Assembly: GCA_963744915.1 (NCBI GenBank)
Contig: CAVUUY010000007.1
Span: 446,630-510,629 of the forward strand
Source: DATAFF01 sp963744915
GTDB taxonomy: Bacteria > Pseudomonadota > Alphaproteobacteria > Rhizobiales > Aestuariivirgaceae
Direction of reading: 5' to 3'
DNA length: 64,000 nt
Part shown: piece after piece, positions 17,174 through 25,796 of the stretch
How positions within the stretch are numbered: position 1 is the first letter of the stretch
Layout: each line of letters opens with the position of its first letter
Notes under the pieces: generated by a model
Databases searched by the model: none
What the model saw: the letters and a program-made list of their open reading frames with translations, nothing else
What the model was told of the DNA's origin: nothing
Made by a program: the position numbers and the translations under genes

Positions 17174-18631
17174 CTAGGCTTCCGACGACGCCCACAGGTG
17201 CTGCGCCGCATAGGCGCGCCAAGGGCGCCATGGCCTGGCACGGTCGAGCAGCTCGGCCGAGGAATGCGCATGGCCATCCTGATGCGCCATGGCGCGCAGC
17301 AGCCCGAGATCGGCGGCCGGGAAGGCATCCGGCTCGCGCAGCTGGCGCAAGGCGATATATTGCGCGGTCCACTCCCCAACCCCGCGGATTGCGCGCAGCC
17401 GCTTGATCGCCTGGTCGAGGTCGCTCGTCGCCTCGAAGAGATGCGGATCGGCCAGGGCCGCGGCGGCGACAGCCGACAGCGCGGCAGCACGGGCGCGCGG
17501 CATCCCGAGCGCTGCCAGATCGGCCTTGGCCAATGCCTCGGGAGTCGGGAACGCGTGCGTCAATGTTCCATCGGGCTCGGCCAGGATTTCGCCATGGGCC
17601 GCGACGAGACGGCCGGCGAGGCTTGCCGCCGCGGCAACCGTGATCTGCTGCCCGAGCACGGCCCGGATGGCGAGTTCGAAACCGTCCCAGGCGCCGGGAA
17701 CGCGAAGGCCCGGGCGGGCGGAGACCAGGGGCGCGAGCGCCGGGTCCTTTGCCAGATGCGCCGTGATGGGCACCGGGTCGGCGGCGAGGTCGAACACCCG
17801 GCGTACCCTGGCAATGACGGTCGGCAGGGCCGAGAGCTTGGCGAAACGCACCGTGACCCGCAGCGCGTGGCGGTCGGCGGCGGGGCGCACTGTCACGATC
17901 CCCGTCGCCCCGCCCAGCCGCAGGGTCCGGGCATATTCTTCAGGCGGCACCCGCTCGACCCCCGCAATGGCACGGCGGCGCAGAAAAGCCAGGATCGAGG
18001 GCCAGTCATAGGGCGGCTGGTAGCGCAGCAGCAGTTCGATCTCGCCCCGCCCCGCGGCTGCTATGTCGCGTCCCTTGGCCAGCCGCAGCGCACCCGGCGG
18101 CCGCCCGAACAGCGTCTGAAAGGTCTCGTTGAACCGCCGCACGCTGCCAAATCCTGCCGCGAAGGCGATTTCGGCCATCGGCAGGGCCGATTCGTGAATG
18201 AGCTGCTTGGCGAGGAGGACCCGCCGGGTCTGGGCGACGGCGACCGGCGAGGCCCCGAGGTGCTGGTGAAAGAGGCGCCGCAATTGGCGCTCGCCGACGC
18301 CCAGGCGTTCGGCCAGATCATCGACGCTCGCCTCGTCGAGAGCGCCAAGCTCGATCAGGGCGAGCGCGCGGGAGACGGTGTTGGAGGTGCCACGCCAGGC
18401 GCCGAGATCGGGAGCGGTTTCCGGGCGACAGCGAAGGCAGGGGCGGAACCCTGCTTCCTGGGCGGCGGCGGCGGTGGGATAGAAGGTAACGTTCTCGGCG
18501 CGCGGCGTGCGCGCCGGGCAGATCGGCCGGCAATAGATGCCGGTGGTCTTGACGCCGGTGAAGAACCGGCCATCAAAGCGGGGATCGCGCTGGCGCACGG
18601 CGCGATAGCAGGCATCATGATCGAGGTCCAT
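17174..18631 (-). CDS. Ada-like regulator fused to AlkA-type 3-methyladenine DNA glycosylase
   Basis: A 485-residue fusion for alkylation damage. Residues 1-75 form the Ada zinc domain (Cys34, Cys38, Cys65, Cys68 in TGIYCRPIC and RPCLRCRP), which accepts methyl groups from phosphotriesters. Residues about 85-180 are an AraC-type helix-turn-helix. From about 195 comes an AlkA N-domain and HhH-GPD glycosylase (AIRGVGEWTAQYIAL), with the catalytic Asp in FPAADLGL. The start ATG 18631 is chosen because the Ada domain begins there. It is divergent from ogt, with a 13-bp-arm inverted repeat in the spacer, consistent with damage-responsive control of both genes. Common architecture in Proteobacteria. 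Confidence 0.9.
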   Translation of the reverse strand: MDLDHDACYRAVRQRDPRFDGRFFTGVKTTGIYCRPICPARTPRAENVTFYPTAAAAQEAGFRPCLRCRPETAPDLGAWRGTSNTVSRALALIELGALDEASVDDLAERLGVGERQLRRLFHQHLGASPVAVAQTRRVLLAKQLIHESALPMAEIAFAAGFGSVRRFNETFQTLFGRPPGALRLAKGRDIAAAGRGEIELLLRYQPPYDWPSILAFLRRRAIAGVERVPPEEYARTLRLGGATGIVTVRPAADRHALRVTVRFAKLSALPTVIARVRRVFDLAADPVPITAHLAKDPALAPLVSARPGLRVPGAWDGFELAIRAVLGQQITVAAAASLAGRLVAAHGEILAEPDGTLTHAFPTPEALAKADLAALGMPRARAAALSAVAAAALADPHLFEATSDLDQAIKRLRAIRGVGEWTAQYIALRQLREPDAFPAADLGLLRAMAHQDGHAHSSAELLDRARPWRPWRAYAAQHLWASSEA

Positions 18632-18666
18632 GCTCGCAAGATGGGGACGGAAAACGGTGCTGTCTA

Positions 18667-18715
18667 GCGGTTTTCGGACATGGTCGTGCCGTCGATGACG
18701 ACGTCCGAAAACCGC
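18667..18715. promoter_or_regulatory. Long inverted repeat between ada-alkA and ogt
   Basis: GCGGTTTTCGGAC (18667-18679) is perfectly repeated in inverse as GTCCGAAAACCGC (18703-18715) with a 23-base spacer. It lies between two divergent start codons, where a terminator makes little sense, so an operator is more likely. The methylated Ada-type protein is the obvious candidate ligand, though the E. coli Ada box is different. Confidence 0.6.
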
Positions 18716-18777
18716 CAGAACGCACGCGGCAAACACCCCATATCCAGGCTCGGCACCGAATTGACAGGAGCAGTTTC

Positions 18778-19332
18778 ATGACGACGGAGATCTTCCTGCT
18801 TGAGCATTTGGAAACGCCGACCGGCTGCATGCGTATCGTCACCGACGAGACGGGCGCGCTTCGGGCGGTCGATTGGGACGACCATGAAGCGCGAATGATG
18901 AAGCTTCTGGAGCGCCATTGCGGCGGCACAGGCTTCGAGCTTCGCAAGACGGCCCCGTCATCGCGGGCAGCGCGAGCTCTCGAGGCCTATTTCGACGGCG
19001 ATCTGTCCGCCATCGCCGCGCTGCCGGCAAAAACCCACGGCACCCCATTCCAAAGCCAGGTCTGGGACGCGTTGCGGACGATCCCGGCGGGACAGAGCGT
19101 CAGCTATGGCGCACTGGCGGCCCGCATCGGCCGTCCCGGTTCCAGCCGCGCCGTCGGTCTTGCCAATGGTTCCAATCCCATCGCCATCGTCGTGCCCTGC
19201 CATCGCGTGATCGGCGCCGATGCATCGCTGACCGGCTATGGCGGCGGCCTGGACCGCAAGCGCTGGCTGCTGGTCCATGAGCAGGCCCATTGCGCCGTGG
19301 CGGATGCACCGCAATTGCGGATGGCGTTCTGA
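18778..19332 (+). CDS. ogt: Methylated-DNA--protein-cysteine methyltransferase
   Basis: A 184-residue suicide repair protein that moves the methyl group from O6-methylguanine or O4-methylthymine to its own cysteine. The active site PCHRVIG has Cys141; TPFQSQVWDALRTIPAGQ and the RAVGLANGSNPIAIV helix-turn region are typical. The start ATG 18778 follows GGAG. It complements the Ada-AlkA fusion on the other side of the shared regulatory region, since that fusion lacks the O6-methyltransferase domain. Confidence 0.93.
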   Translation: MTTEIFLLEHLETPTGCMRIVTDETGALRAVDWDDHEARMMKLLERHCGGTGFELRKTAPSSRAARALEAYFDGDLSAIAALPAKTHGTPFQSQVWDALRTIPAGQSVSYGALAARIGRPGSSRAVGLANGSNPIAIVVPCHRVIGADASLTGYGGGLDRKRWLLVHEQAHCAVADAPQLRMAF

Positions 19333-19522
19333 AACGCAGTATTGATTTATTTCATTGCCTGCTGCGACTGACCAGGCGCGGAGCATCTTGCCGTCGATGA
19401 TTTCATTATTTCATGAATTGTAGGCCGCCGCGAGATCCAGTAAATGGTTGCAAGAAGGCGGCGCGGCGGAACACCGCGATGTCGCGGCGCTTCGGCTGCA
19501 AGGGACCCGCGATCCATCGACA

Positions 19523-20035
19523 ATGCTCGAGTGCCACTGGTCGGTCGAGATCTACAATCGCCTGAAGGCGGCCCGCGTCCGCCAGGTTGCTTATGTGCCC
19601 GATGCTGGCCACGCCCAGCTGATCGAACTGTTCCAAGCCGACCCCGAAATCGTCTCGACGGTCCTGACGACCGAGGAGGAAGGCGTCGCCATCGCCGCGG
19701 GAGCCTGGCTCGGCGGCGACCGGAGCGTGCTCCTGATGCAATCGAGCGGCGTCGGCAACTGCATCAACATGCTGTCACTGGCGGTCATCGCACGATTTCC
19801 GCTGCTGATGCTGGTGACCATGCGGGGCGAATGGGCCGAGTTCAATCCCTGGCAGGTGCCGATGGGGCTTGCCACCGAGACCTGCCTCGCGGCCGTCGGC
19901 GTGCGCTGCCTGCGCGCCGATGCCCCGGAGCCGTTGGTCGAAACCGTCATGGCGGCGGCAAAGCTTGCCTATGAAGCCGATCAACAAGTCGCAGTAATCA
20001 TTGGGCAGCGTATGATTGGCGAGAAGAAATGGTGA
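19523..20035 (+). CDS. ThDP-dependent decarboxylase alpha subunit (sulfopyruvate/phosphonopyruvate type)
   Basis: A 170-residue protein with the pyrimidine-binding half of a thiamine diphosphate enzyme: PDAGHAQLIELF, the catalytic Glu in TTEEEGVAIAAGAWLGG, then QSSGVGNCINML and FPLLMLVTMRGEW. It resembles the alpha subunits of sulfopyruvate decarboxylase (ComD) and phosphonopyruvate decarboxylases. ATG 19523 starts the conserved part. Its stop overlaps the start of the next gene, which supplies the other half, so the two form one enzyme. The true 2-oxoacid substrate is unknown. Confidence 0.8.
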   Translation: MLECHWSVEIYNRLKAARVRQVAYVPDAGHAQLIELFQADPEIVSTVLTTEEEGVAIAAGAWLGGDRSVLLMQSSGVGNCINMLSLAVIARFPLLMLVTMRGEWAEFNPWQVPMGLATETCLAAVGVRCLRADAPEPLVETVMAAAKLAYEADQQVAVIIGQRMIGEKKW

Positions 20036-20634
20036 GCGGCGTGAGCGGGGCGCAATCCGCGCTCGGGCGGCGCGCGGCCGTGGCGGAGCTGCTGAAGGAC
20101 CGTGGAGACCTGCTGGTCGTGAGCGGCCTCGGCTCGCCGAGTTACGACGTCCATGCGGCGGGAGATCATCCGGGCAATTATTATCTCTGGGGCGCGATGG
20201 GCAGCGCGGCGCTTATCGGGCTTGGCCTGGCACAGGCCTTTCCGCAGCGCAAGGTGGCGGTGATCACCGGCGACGGCGAGCAGCTCATGGGGCTCGGCGG
20301 TCTCGCAACGATTGCCGTGGCGCGGCCGAAAAATCTCACGATCGTCGTCATCGATAACGGGCGCTATGGCGAAACCGGAATGCAGCTCAGCCATACCGGG
20401 TTCACGATCGACCTGGCGCGGATCGCTGCCGCTTGCGGTTTTGTCGATGTGCGGACCATCGACACCCTCTCAGAACTGTCGGAGCTGCGCCAGGACATGC
20501 ATCGGGAGGCGGCAGGACCGCGCTTTTTCGTCCTGAAGGTGGCGCCCGAGACCGTCGAGCGCTCGCTGCCGTTTCGTGACGCGGTCCATGGCAAGAACCG
20601 GTTCCGCGCCCATCTGGGGCTGCCGGTGTCCTGA
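20029..20634 (+). CDS. ThDP-dependent decarboxylase beta subunit
   Basis: A 201-residue diphosphate-binding half of a ThDP enzyme. The motif GDGEQLMGLGGLATI...IVVIDNG is the Mg-ThDP signature (GDG followed by N). YYLWGAMGSAALIGLGLA is typical of this split decarboxylase family (ComE-like). ATG 20029 overlaps the alpha-subunit stop by seven bases, indicating translational coupling. Together they should decarboxylate a 2-oxoacid to an aldehyde. An ICL/PEP-mutase family enzyme follows about 420 bases downstream in the same direction. Confidence 0.82.
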   Translation: MVSGVSGAQSALGRRAAVAELLKDRGDLLVVSGLGSPSYDVHAAGDHPGNYYLWGAMGSAALIGLGLAQAFPQRKVAVITGDGEQLMGLGGLATIAVARPKNLTIVVIDNGRYGETGMQLSHTGFTIDLARIAAACGFVDVRTIDTLSELSELRQDMHREAAGPRFFVLKVAPETVERSLPFRDAVHGKNRFRAHLGLPVS

Positions 20635-20668
20635 GCCTGTGCCGGCAGGCACTCGAGGTTCGGCGCCA

Positions 20669-20956
20669 TCACCCGCCGCCGGCCTCAAGCGCGCGCTTTT
20701 GGAGCGCCTCGGCGACGACGCGATAGCTTTCCCATGCCGGGTCATCGGCCTCCACTCCCGCCGGATTGCGTATGAAGGCGAGGAACGCGGCGAGGCGCAG
20801 CCGGTGCTCGCGGGTCGCGGCGCGCATGGCGCCCTTGGCGCTTCGCTGCATCCTGTCATATTTGTCGATCTCGGCGATGGTCGCGGCGACGATGTCGGCG
20901 CGATCGAGCGCCGCCATCCGCTGGAGAAACGGATCGAGGTCGAATGGTCCTGCCAT
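20669..20956 (-). CDS. Hypothetical helical protein (95 aa)
   Basis: ATG 20956 starts MAGPFDLDPFLQRMAALDRADIV, a mostly helical soluble protein rich in Ala, Arg and Glu. No motif is recognised. It lies on the opposite strand between the ThDP enzyme and the ICL-family gene; the reading direction on both strands is open here, so coding is moderately uncertain. Confidence 0.45.
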   Translation of the reverse strand: MAGPFDLDPFLQRMAALDRADIVAATIAEIDKYDRMQRSAKGAMRAATREHRLRLAAFLAFIRNPAGVEADDPAWESYRVVAEALQKRALEAGGG

Positions 20957-21055
20957 CCGGCCAGTTTCGCGGCAAGCGTTCTGGCAATCAATCCCATATG
21001 GCGGCTGCCAATGCGGCACGGTATCCTCCGGGCCAAACGTCGAAAGGAGCCCTCG

Positions 21056-21877
21056 ATGACCCGCTCAGTCGCCGAAAAGCGCGCCGCCTTCCGCGCCCTG
21101 CACCAGAAAGGTTGTTTCGTGCTCCCCAATCCATGGGACGTCGGCAGCGCCCGCCTGCTGCAGCATATGGGCTTCGCCGCGCTCGCCTCGACCAGCGCCG
21201 GCTTTGCCTGGACCATCGGTCGTCCCGACAATGGGGTGACCCGCGACGACATGCTGCAGCATCTGGCCACGCTCTGTGCCGCCGTCGATCTGCCGGTCAA
21301 TGCCGATTTCGAGTCCGGTTTTGCATCCGCCCCCGACGAGCTTGCGGCCAATGTCGGTCGGGTGATCAAGACGGGAGTGGCCGGCTTTTCCATCGAGGAT
21401 CGGGTGTTCGGGAAGCCGGCCGAGCTCTATGACATCGACTACGCGGTGCGCCGCATCGCCGCGGCGCGCGCGGCGGTCGATCAGGCGGGCCAGGACGTGA
21501 TCCTCGTCGCCCGCACCGAAGGCTTGCTGATCGATCAGAAGGCACTCAAGCCGGCCATCGACAAGCTGGTGGCCTTTGCCGATGCCGGGGCGGACTGCCT
21601 CTATGCGCCGGGCGTGCGCGACAAGGCCGACATCCAGGCGATGGTCCGCGCCGTGTCGCCCAAGCCGCTCAATGTGCTGATGGCATGGCCTGGACCGAGC
21701 GTCGCCGAGCTGGCCGAGATCGGCGTCCGGCGCATCAGTGTCGGCGGCGCCCTGGCGCGGGTCGCCTTCGAGGCGCTGGCCAACGCCGCCTCACGCCTCA
21801 AGGCGGGATCGTTCGACGCCCTGCCGTCGGGTGCGCCGGCCGTGAAGCTCAACGACATCTTTGGCAACTTCGGGTGA
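21056..21877 (+). CDS. Isocitrate lyase/PEP mutase family enzyme
   Basis: A 273-residue TIM barrel. LPNPWDVGSARLLQHMGF, STSAGFAWTIGRPDN, VNADFESGF and GFSIEDRVFGKP are the typical blocks with the Mg-binding Asp and Glu residues. The PEP mutase signature (EDK...NS) is missing, so it is more like the lyase or oxaloacetate-hydrolase members than a phosphonate-forming mutase. ATG 21056 has AAAGGAG upstream. The neighbouring split decarboxylase might act on its product, but this is only suggested by position. Confidence 0.8.
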   Translation: MTRSVAEKRAAFRALHQKGCFVLPNPWDVGSARLLQHMGFAALASTSAGFAWTIGRPDNGVTRDDMLQHLATLCAAVDLPVNADFESGFASAPDELAANVGRVIKTGVAGFSIEDRVFGKPAELYDIDYAVRRIAAARAAVDQAGQDVILVARTEGLLIDQKALKPAIDKLVAFADAGADCLYAPGVRDKADIQAMVRAVSPKPLNVLMAWPGPSVAELAEIGVRRISVGGALARVAFEALANAASRLKAGSFDALPSGAPAVKLNDIFGNFG

Positions 21878-21964
21878 CTTGCAGCATCAAGGCAGACCCT
21901 CAGGGCAATTCAACCTTTGCGATGATGAACCTGACTGCAGCAACATCCGGCAGCATCTAGCAGC

Positions 21965-23149
21965 ATGCCCGACGCGGCGGAAATCGGCGGCATCCGGCTC
22001 AGAACATACGAGTTCCTCGAGCGCGGCCGCAGAAACGATCGGGCATCGCAGGTCTTCGATCTGTCCATCGTCACCTTGATCCTGCTCAACGTCACGGCCT
22101 CGGTGGTCGGGACGGTGCCGTGGATCCATCAGAGCTGGGGACGCGCGCTCGACCAGTTCGATACATTCTGCGTCGCGGTATTCACCGTCGAATACGCTGC
22201 CCGCATCTGGAGCGCGCCGTCCAATCCGCGTTATCGCGGCTTGAGCGACGCGGTGGCGCGGCTGCGCCACGCCCGCACGCCGCTGATGGTCGTCGATTTC
22301 CTGGCGCTGATGCCGTTCGTCATCCAGTTCATCATCCATGCCGATTTCGGGCCGTTCCGGGTGCTGCGCATCGTTCGCTTCTATCGGCTTGCGCGCTACG
22401 TGCCGGCGCTCGAGACCATTGTCCTGGTCATCGTGTCGGAGGCACGCCGCCTGCTTGGCACGCTGATCCTGTTCGCCGGCCTGCTGCTGTTCTCGGGCGT
22501 GCTCATGTATATCGCCGAAGGCCGGGTGCAGCCCGACCGGCTCGGCTCGGTGCCGCAGGCCATGTGGTGGGCGGTCGTCACCCTGTCGACGGTCGGCTAT
22601 GGCGACATCATACCCGTCACCGTGACAGGCAAGTTCATCGCCAGCGTGACGATGTTTCTTGGGATCATGTTCTTCGCCCTGCCGGTCAGCATCATCGCCT
22701 CGGGCTACCAGGAGGAAATCAAGCGACGGGACTTCGTCGTGAATTTTGCCATGGTGGCGCGCGTGCCGCTGTTCTCCACGCTCGATCCGACATCGATTGC
22801 GCAGCTGACCGGGCTGTTGACGGCGCGCAAGGTCGCCGGCGGGACGGTGATCGTCAGCAAGGGCGACGATGCCGAGGAGATGTTCTTTATCGTTTCCGGC
22901 AGGGTCGAGGTCGAGCTCCCCAACAATCCGGTCATTCTCGGCGAAGGCGATTATTTCGGCGAGATCGCGCTGGTCACCGGAGGAACCCGGACCGCGACGG
23001 TCAGGACGATCGGCGCCTGCGAGCTCCTGCAGCTCGACCGGCACGACTTTCGCCACATGGCGGAGCGCAATCCGCATATTCATGATGCGGTCAACCGGGT
23101 GGCGAACCTCCGGATGTCGCAGCACAAGGACCCCGGTGGTGGGCAATAG
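21965..23149 (+). CDS. Cyclic nucleotide-gated K+ channel (MlotiK1-like)
   Basis: A 394-residue inner-membrane channel. Six helices are predicted: S1 in VTLILLNVTASVVG, S4 arginine-rich in VLRIVRFYRLARYV, and a pore with the filter TVGYGD at 209-214. After S6 (VTMFLGIMFFALPVSIIAS) a cyclic nucleotide-binding domain covers about 265-385, with the phosphate-binding cassette GEGDYFGEIAL at 326-336 and the arginine in GGTRTATVRT. It is close to Mesorhizobium MlotiK1 in plan, gated by cAMP or cGMP. Confidence 0.92.
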   Translation: MPDAAEIGGIRLRTYEFLERGRRNDRASQVFDLSIVTLILLNVTASVVGTVPWIHQSWGRALDQFDTFCVAVFTVEYAARIWSAPSNPRYRGLSDAVARLRHARTPLMVVDFLALMPFVIQFIIHADFGPFRVLRIVRFYRLARYVPALETIVLVIVSEARRLLGTLILFAGLLLFSGVLMYIAEGRVQPDRLGSVPQAMWWAVVTLSTVGYGDIIPVTVTGKFIASVTMFLGIMFFALPVSIIASGYQEEIKRRDFVVNFAMVARVPLFSTLDPTSIAQLTGLLTARKVAGGTVIVSKGDDAEEMFFIVSGRVEVELPNNPVILGEGDYFGEIALVTGGTRTATVRTIGACELLQLDRHDFRHMAERNPHIHDAVNRVANLRMSQHKDPGGGQ

Positions 23150-23260
23150 CCCGCGCCAAGCCCGACGCGTGCAATGCGTGCCGCACAAGGCGGACGCGCG
23201 TTCCTCGCACCCATGGTTCGGGCTACCATCCGCTCCTGTTGCAGGGAGGAGATCAAGACA

Positions 23261-24880
23261 ATGAGACGAATTTTGCTTTCGGTTGCGCTCCTGGCTGGCG
23301 TCATGGCGGCGGCAACGCCGCTTCATTCCCAATCGCCGAAGCAGGGCGGCGCGGCGGTCATCACTTTCAACAACGACTTCACCACGCTCGACCCCCAGGT
23401 CGGCTACGATCTGCAGAACTATGTCGCGATGCGCGGCATTTTCGACCGGTTGATGGACTACCGGCCGGGCACGGTCGAGCTCATCCCGTCGCTGGCCGAG
23501 AGCTACACGATCTCCGACGATGGAAAGACCTACAGCTTCAAGCTGCGCGACGGCGTCAAATTCCACAATGGCCGGCCGCTGACGTCGGCCGACGTGAAAT
23601 ACTCCCTCGAGCGCGCCGTCAATCCCAAGACCCAGAGTCCGGGCACCGGCTATTTCACCTCGATCGCCGGCTATGACGAATTGTCCGGCGGCAAGGCGCA
23701 GGGGCTGAGCGGCATCAAGACACCCGACGACCACACGGTCGAAATCAGCCTGAGCCGTCCCGATGCGACCTTTCTCTATGCCATGTCGCTGCACTTCGCC
23801 TCGATCGTGCCGCGCGAGGAGGTCGAGAAGAGTGGCTCGGACTGGGGTCGCAAGCCGGTGGGCTCGGGTGCGTTCAAATTCATGGAATGGGTGCCGGGCC
23901 AATATGTGATGCTCGAGCGCAACAAGGACTACTGGCTCAAGGGCGTCCCCTATCTCGACAAGATCACCTTCCAGTTCGGCCAGGACCCCACCGTTGCGGT
24001 GCTGCGGCTCAAGAATGGCGAGGTCGACGTGGTGGGCGACGGCATACCGCCGGCGCAGTTCCCGAGCATCGTGTCCGATCCCGCCTCGAAAGATCTCCTG
24101 GTGATGGGCGACTGGCTGCAGACGGCCTTTGTGACGATGAATGTGACCAAGCCGCCCTTCGACAAGCTCGAGGTCAGGGAGGCGGTCAACATGGCTATCA
24201 ACCGCGACCGCATCGTGCGGCTGATCAACAACCGCGCCGTCCCGACCGGGCAGGTCCTGCCGCCCGCCATGCCTGGCTACGATGCCGCCAACAAGGGCTA
24301 CCCCCACGACCCCGAAGCGGCGAAAAAGCTGCTGGCCAAGGCCGGTTATCCGGATGGCTTCTCAACCGAGCTCTATGCGATGAATGTCGATCCCCATCCG
24401 CGCATCGCCCAGGCGATCCAGCAGGACCTGGCGGCGATCGGCATCAAGGTCGAGATCAAGTCGCTTGCACAGGCAGAGGTGATCGCGGCCGGCGGCGCCG
24501 GCACTGCACCGATGGTGTGGTCGGGCGGCATGGGCTGGCTCACCGATTTCCCCGATCCGGCCGGCTTCTTCGGAGCGATCCTCAGCTGCGCCGGCACGGC
24601 GGAAGGCGGCTGGAACTGGGCGAAGTACTGCAACAAGGGCATCGACGAGCGGACCGCCAAAGCCGATTCCATGGTCAAGCCGGAGCAGGCCGCGGCGCGC
24701 ATCGCCGAATGGCGGGCGATCTTCGGCGACATCATGAAGGAAGCGCCCTGGGCCCCGGTCTACAACGAGAAGCACATCACCTATCATTCGGCCAGGATCG
24801 GTGCGGATCGGAATGTCTTTATCGACCCGTTCGATACGCCGTTGAACTTCCGCTACATCTACGCCAAGGATGCGCAATAG
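23261..24880 (+). CDS. ABC transporter substrate-binding protein, family 5
   Basis: A 539-residue periplasmic binding protein of the peptide/nickel/opine class. Signal peptide MRRILLSVALLAGVMAAATP; then LDPQVGYDLQNYVAMRGIF, LRDGVKFHNGRPLTSADVKY and the NMAINRDRIVRLI block typical of SBP_bac_5. The start ATG 23261 follows GGGAGGAG. No permease or ATPase genes are next to it, so it is an orphan that must work with a transporter coded elsewhere. The ligand cannot be predicted. Confidence 0.9.
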   Translation: MRRILLSVALLAGVMAAATPLHSQSPKQGGAAVITFNNDFTTLDPQVGYDLQNYVAMRGIFDRLMDYRPGTVELIPSLAESYTISDDGKTYSFKLRDGVKFHNGRPLTSADVKYSLERAVNPKTQSPGTGYFTSIAGYDELSGGKAQGLSGIKTPDDHTVEISLSRPDATFLYAMSLHFASIVPREEVEKSGSDWGRKPVGSGAFKFMEWVPGQYVMLERNKDYWLKGVPYLDKITFQFGQDPTVAVLRLKNGEVDVVGDGIPPAQFPSIVSDPASKDLLVMGDWLQTAFVTMNVTKPPFDKLEVREAVNMAINRDRIVRLINNRAVPTGQVLPPAMPGYDAANKGYPHDPEAAKKLLAKAGYPDGFSTELYAMNVDPHPRIAQAIQQDLAAIGIKVEIKSLAQAEVIAAGGAGTAPMVWSGGMGWLTDFPDPAGFFGAILSCAGTAEGGWNWAKYCNKGIDERTAKADSMVKPEQAAARIAEWRAIFGDIMKEAPWAPVYNEKHITYHSARIGADRNVFIDPFDTPLNFRYIYAKDAQ

Positions 24881-24883
24881 CTC

Positions 24884-25723
24884 CTACTCGCAGATCCGGT
24901 AAGTGCCGGACTGGCCGTGCTGGCCGAGGTCGAAATGCAAATGGTTCTTGTGGGCGGCGTTCGAGCCTGGTCCGAGAACCGTGGTGAAATAGCCGCAGGC
25001 GCTGCTGCGCAGCCCGCTTAGCGCGGTTGCGTAGTTGCCTGCCGGCATCTCCTCGACGGCGACGCGCTGCTTGTTCCTGAGATCGAAGCGCATCAGGTCG
25101 AGGGCATTGCCGCGGGCGTGCTCGCTGATCTTTACCATCGAGCCGCCCACTCGGTTGCGGCAGACAAAGCCCGATCCGGTCTGAATGGCCGACAAAGGCG
25201 AGCCCAGGCGCTGGGCGATGATGGGCGAGCCGACCTCGTTCAACCAGCGGCTGAATTTCAGGGCGAAGGGGCATAGCATCTTGGGATGGCCCGGGAATGA
25301 AACGCGCCCCGCCGGTGTCGGAACCGATATCAGAATCACGGCGCCATCGAGCGTGCAGCCCTCCTCGCTGACGTGAAAAGGGCGCTGGAATTCAATCCCG
25401 CTCGCCTCGAGGTCCTGCACGCAGGTGGCATATTCCGAAACGGGAACGGCGGCCAGCGACACGATCCCATGCGGCAGGTCCTTCAGCATGCCCGGCTTGG
25501 CAACGGGAACCGGCACCGCCAGCCGCGAGCCGGTCGGCGCCTTCTGCAGCGTGCTGACGTCGGGCCTCGGCTTGGGCTGAGGGAGCGGCACCCGTCGCGC
25601 ATCGGCCTGGCCCGGCGCGCCCGATAGCCCCAACAGCAGGAAGCCGGCAAGCAGCGCCGCCTTGACACCCCGGCAAGCAGTAGCACCGCACCGAAACCTG
25701 ACGGTGCTCGATTGCATCATCAT
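24884..25723 (-). CDS. Extensin-like secreted protein
   Basis: A 279-residue exported protein common in Rhizobiales. A signal peptide and a Pro/Arg-rich linker (PLPQPKPRPDV) precede an extensin-like C-terminal domain with CVQDLEASGIEFQRPF, VCRNRVGGSMVKISEHARG, NALD and KNHLHFDLG. The SEHARGNALD and HLHFD motifs recall LAS-type zinc peptidases, so a cell-wall peptidase role is plausible. It is convergent with the ABC binding protein, only three bases apart. The start ATG 25723 gives MMMQSS. Confidence 0.85.
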   Translation of the reverse strand: MMMQSSTVRFRCGATACRGVKAALLAGFLLLGLSGAPGQADARRVPLPQPKPRPDVSTLQKAPTGSRLAVPVPVAKPGMLKDLPHGIVSLAAVPVSEYATCVQDLEASGIEFQRPFHVSEEGCTLDGAVILISVPTPAGRVSFPGHPKMLCPFALKFSRWLNEVGSPIIAQRLGSPLSAIQTGSGFVCRNRVGGSMVKISEHARGNALDLMRFDLRNKQRVAVEEMPAGNYATALSGLRSSACGYFTTVLGPGSNAAHKNHLHFDLGQHGQSGTYRICE

Positions 25724-25796
25724 CGCGAAACCCCTTTGAAATGAAACGGGGATCCCGCTCTGACGTTCCGTTAACCTTCTGGGCCTCTTTGTGACG

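Noticed and set aside
19523..21877. Phosphonate biosynthesis cluster
   Set aside because: The ICL-family enzyme lacks the PEP mutase EDK...NS signature and no phosphonate-modifying genes are present.
21887..24307. Very long minus-strand open frame across the K+ channel and ABC binding protein
   Set aside because: Low-complexity His/Arg/Asp composition and no motif; the plus-strand genes are well supported.
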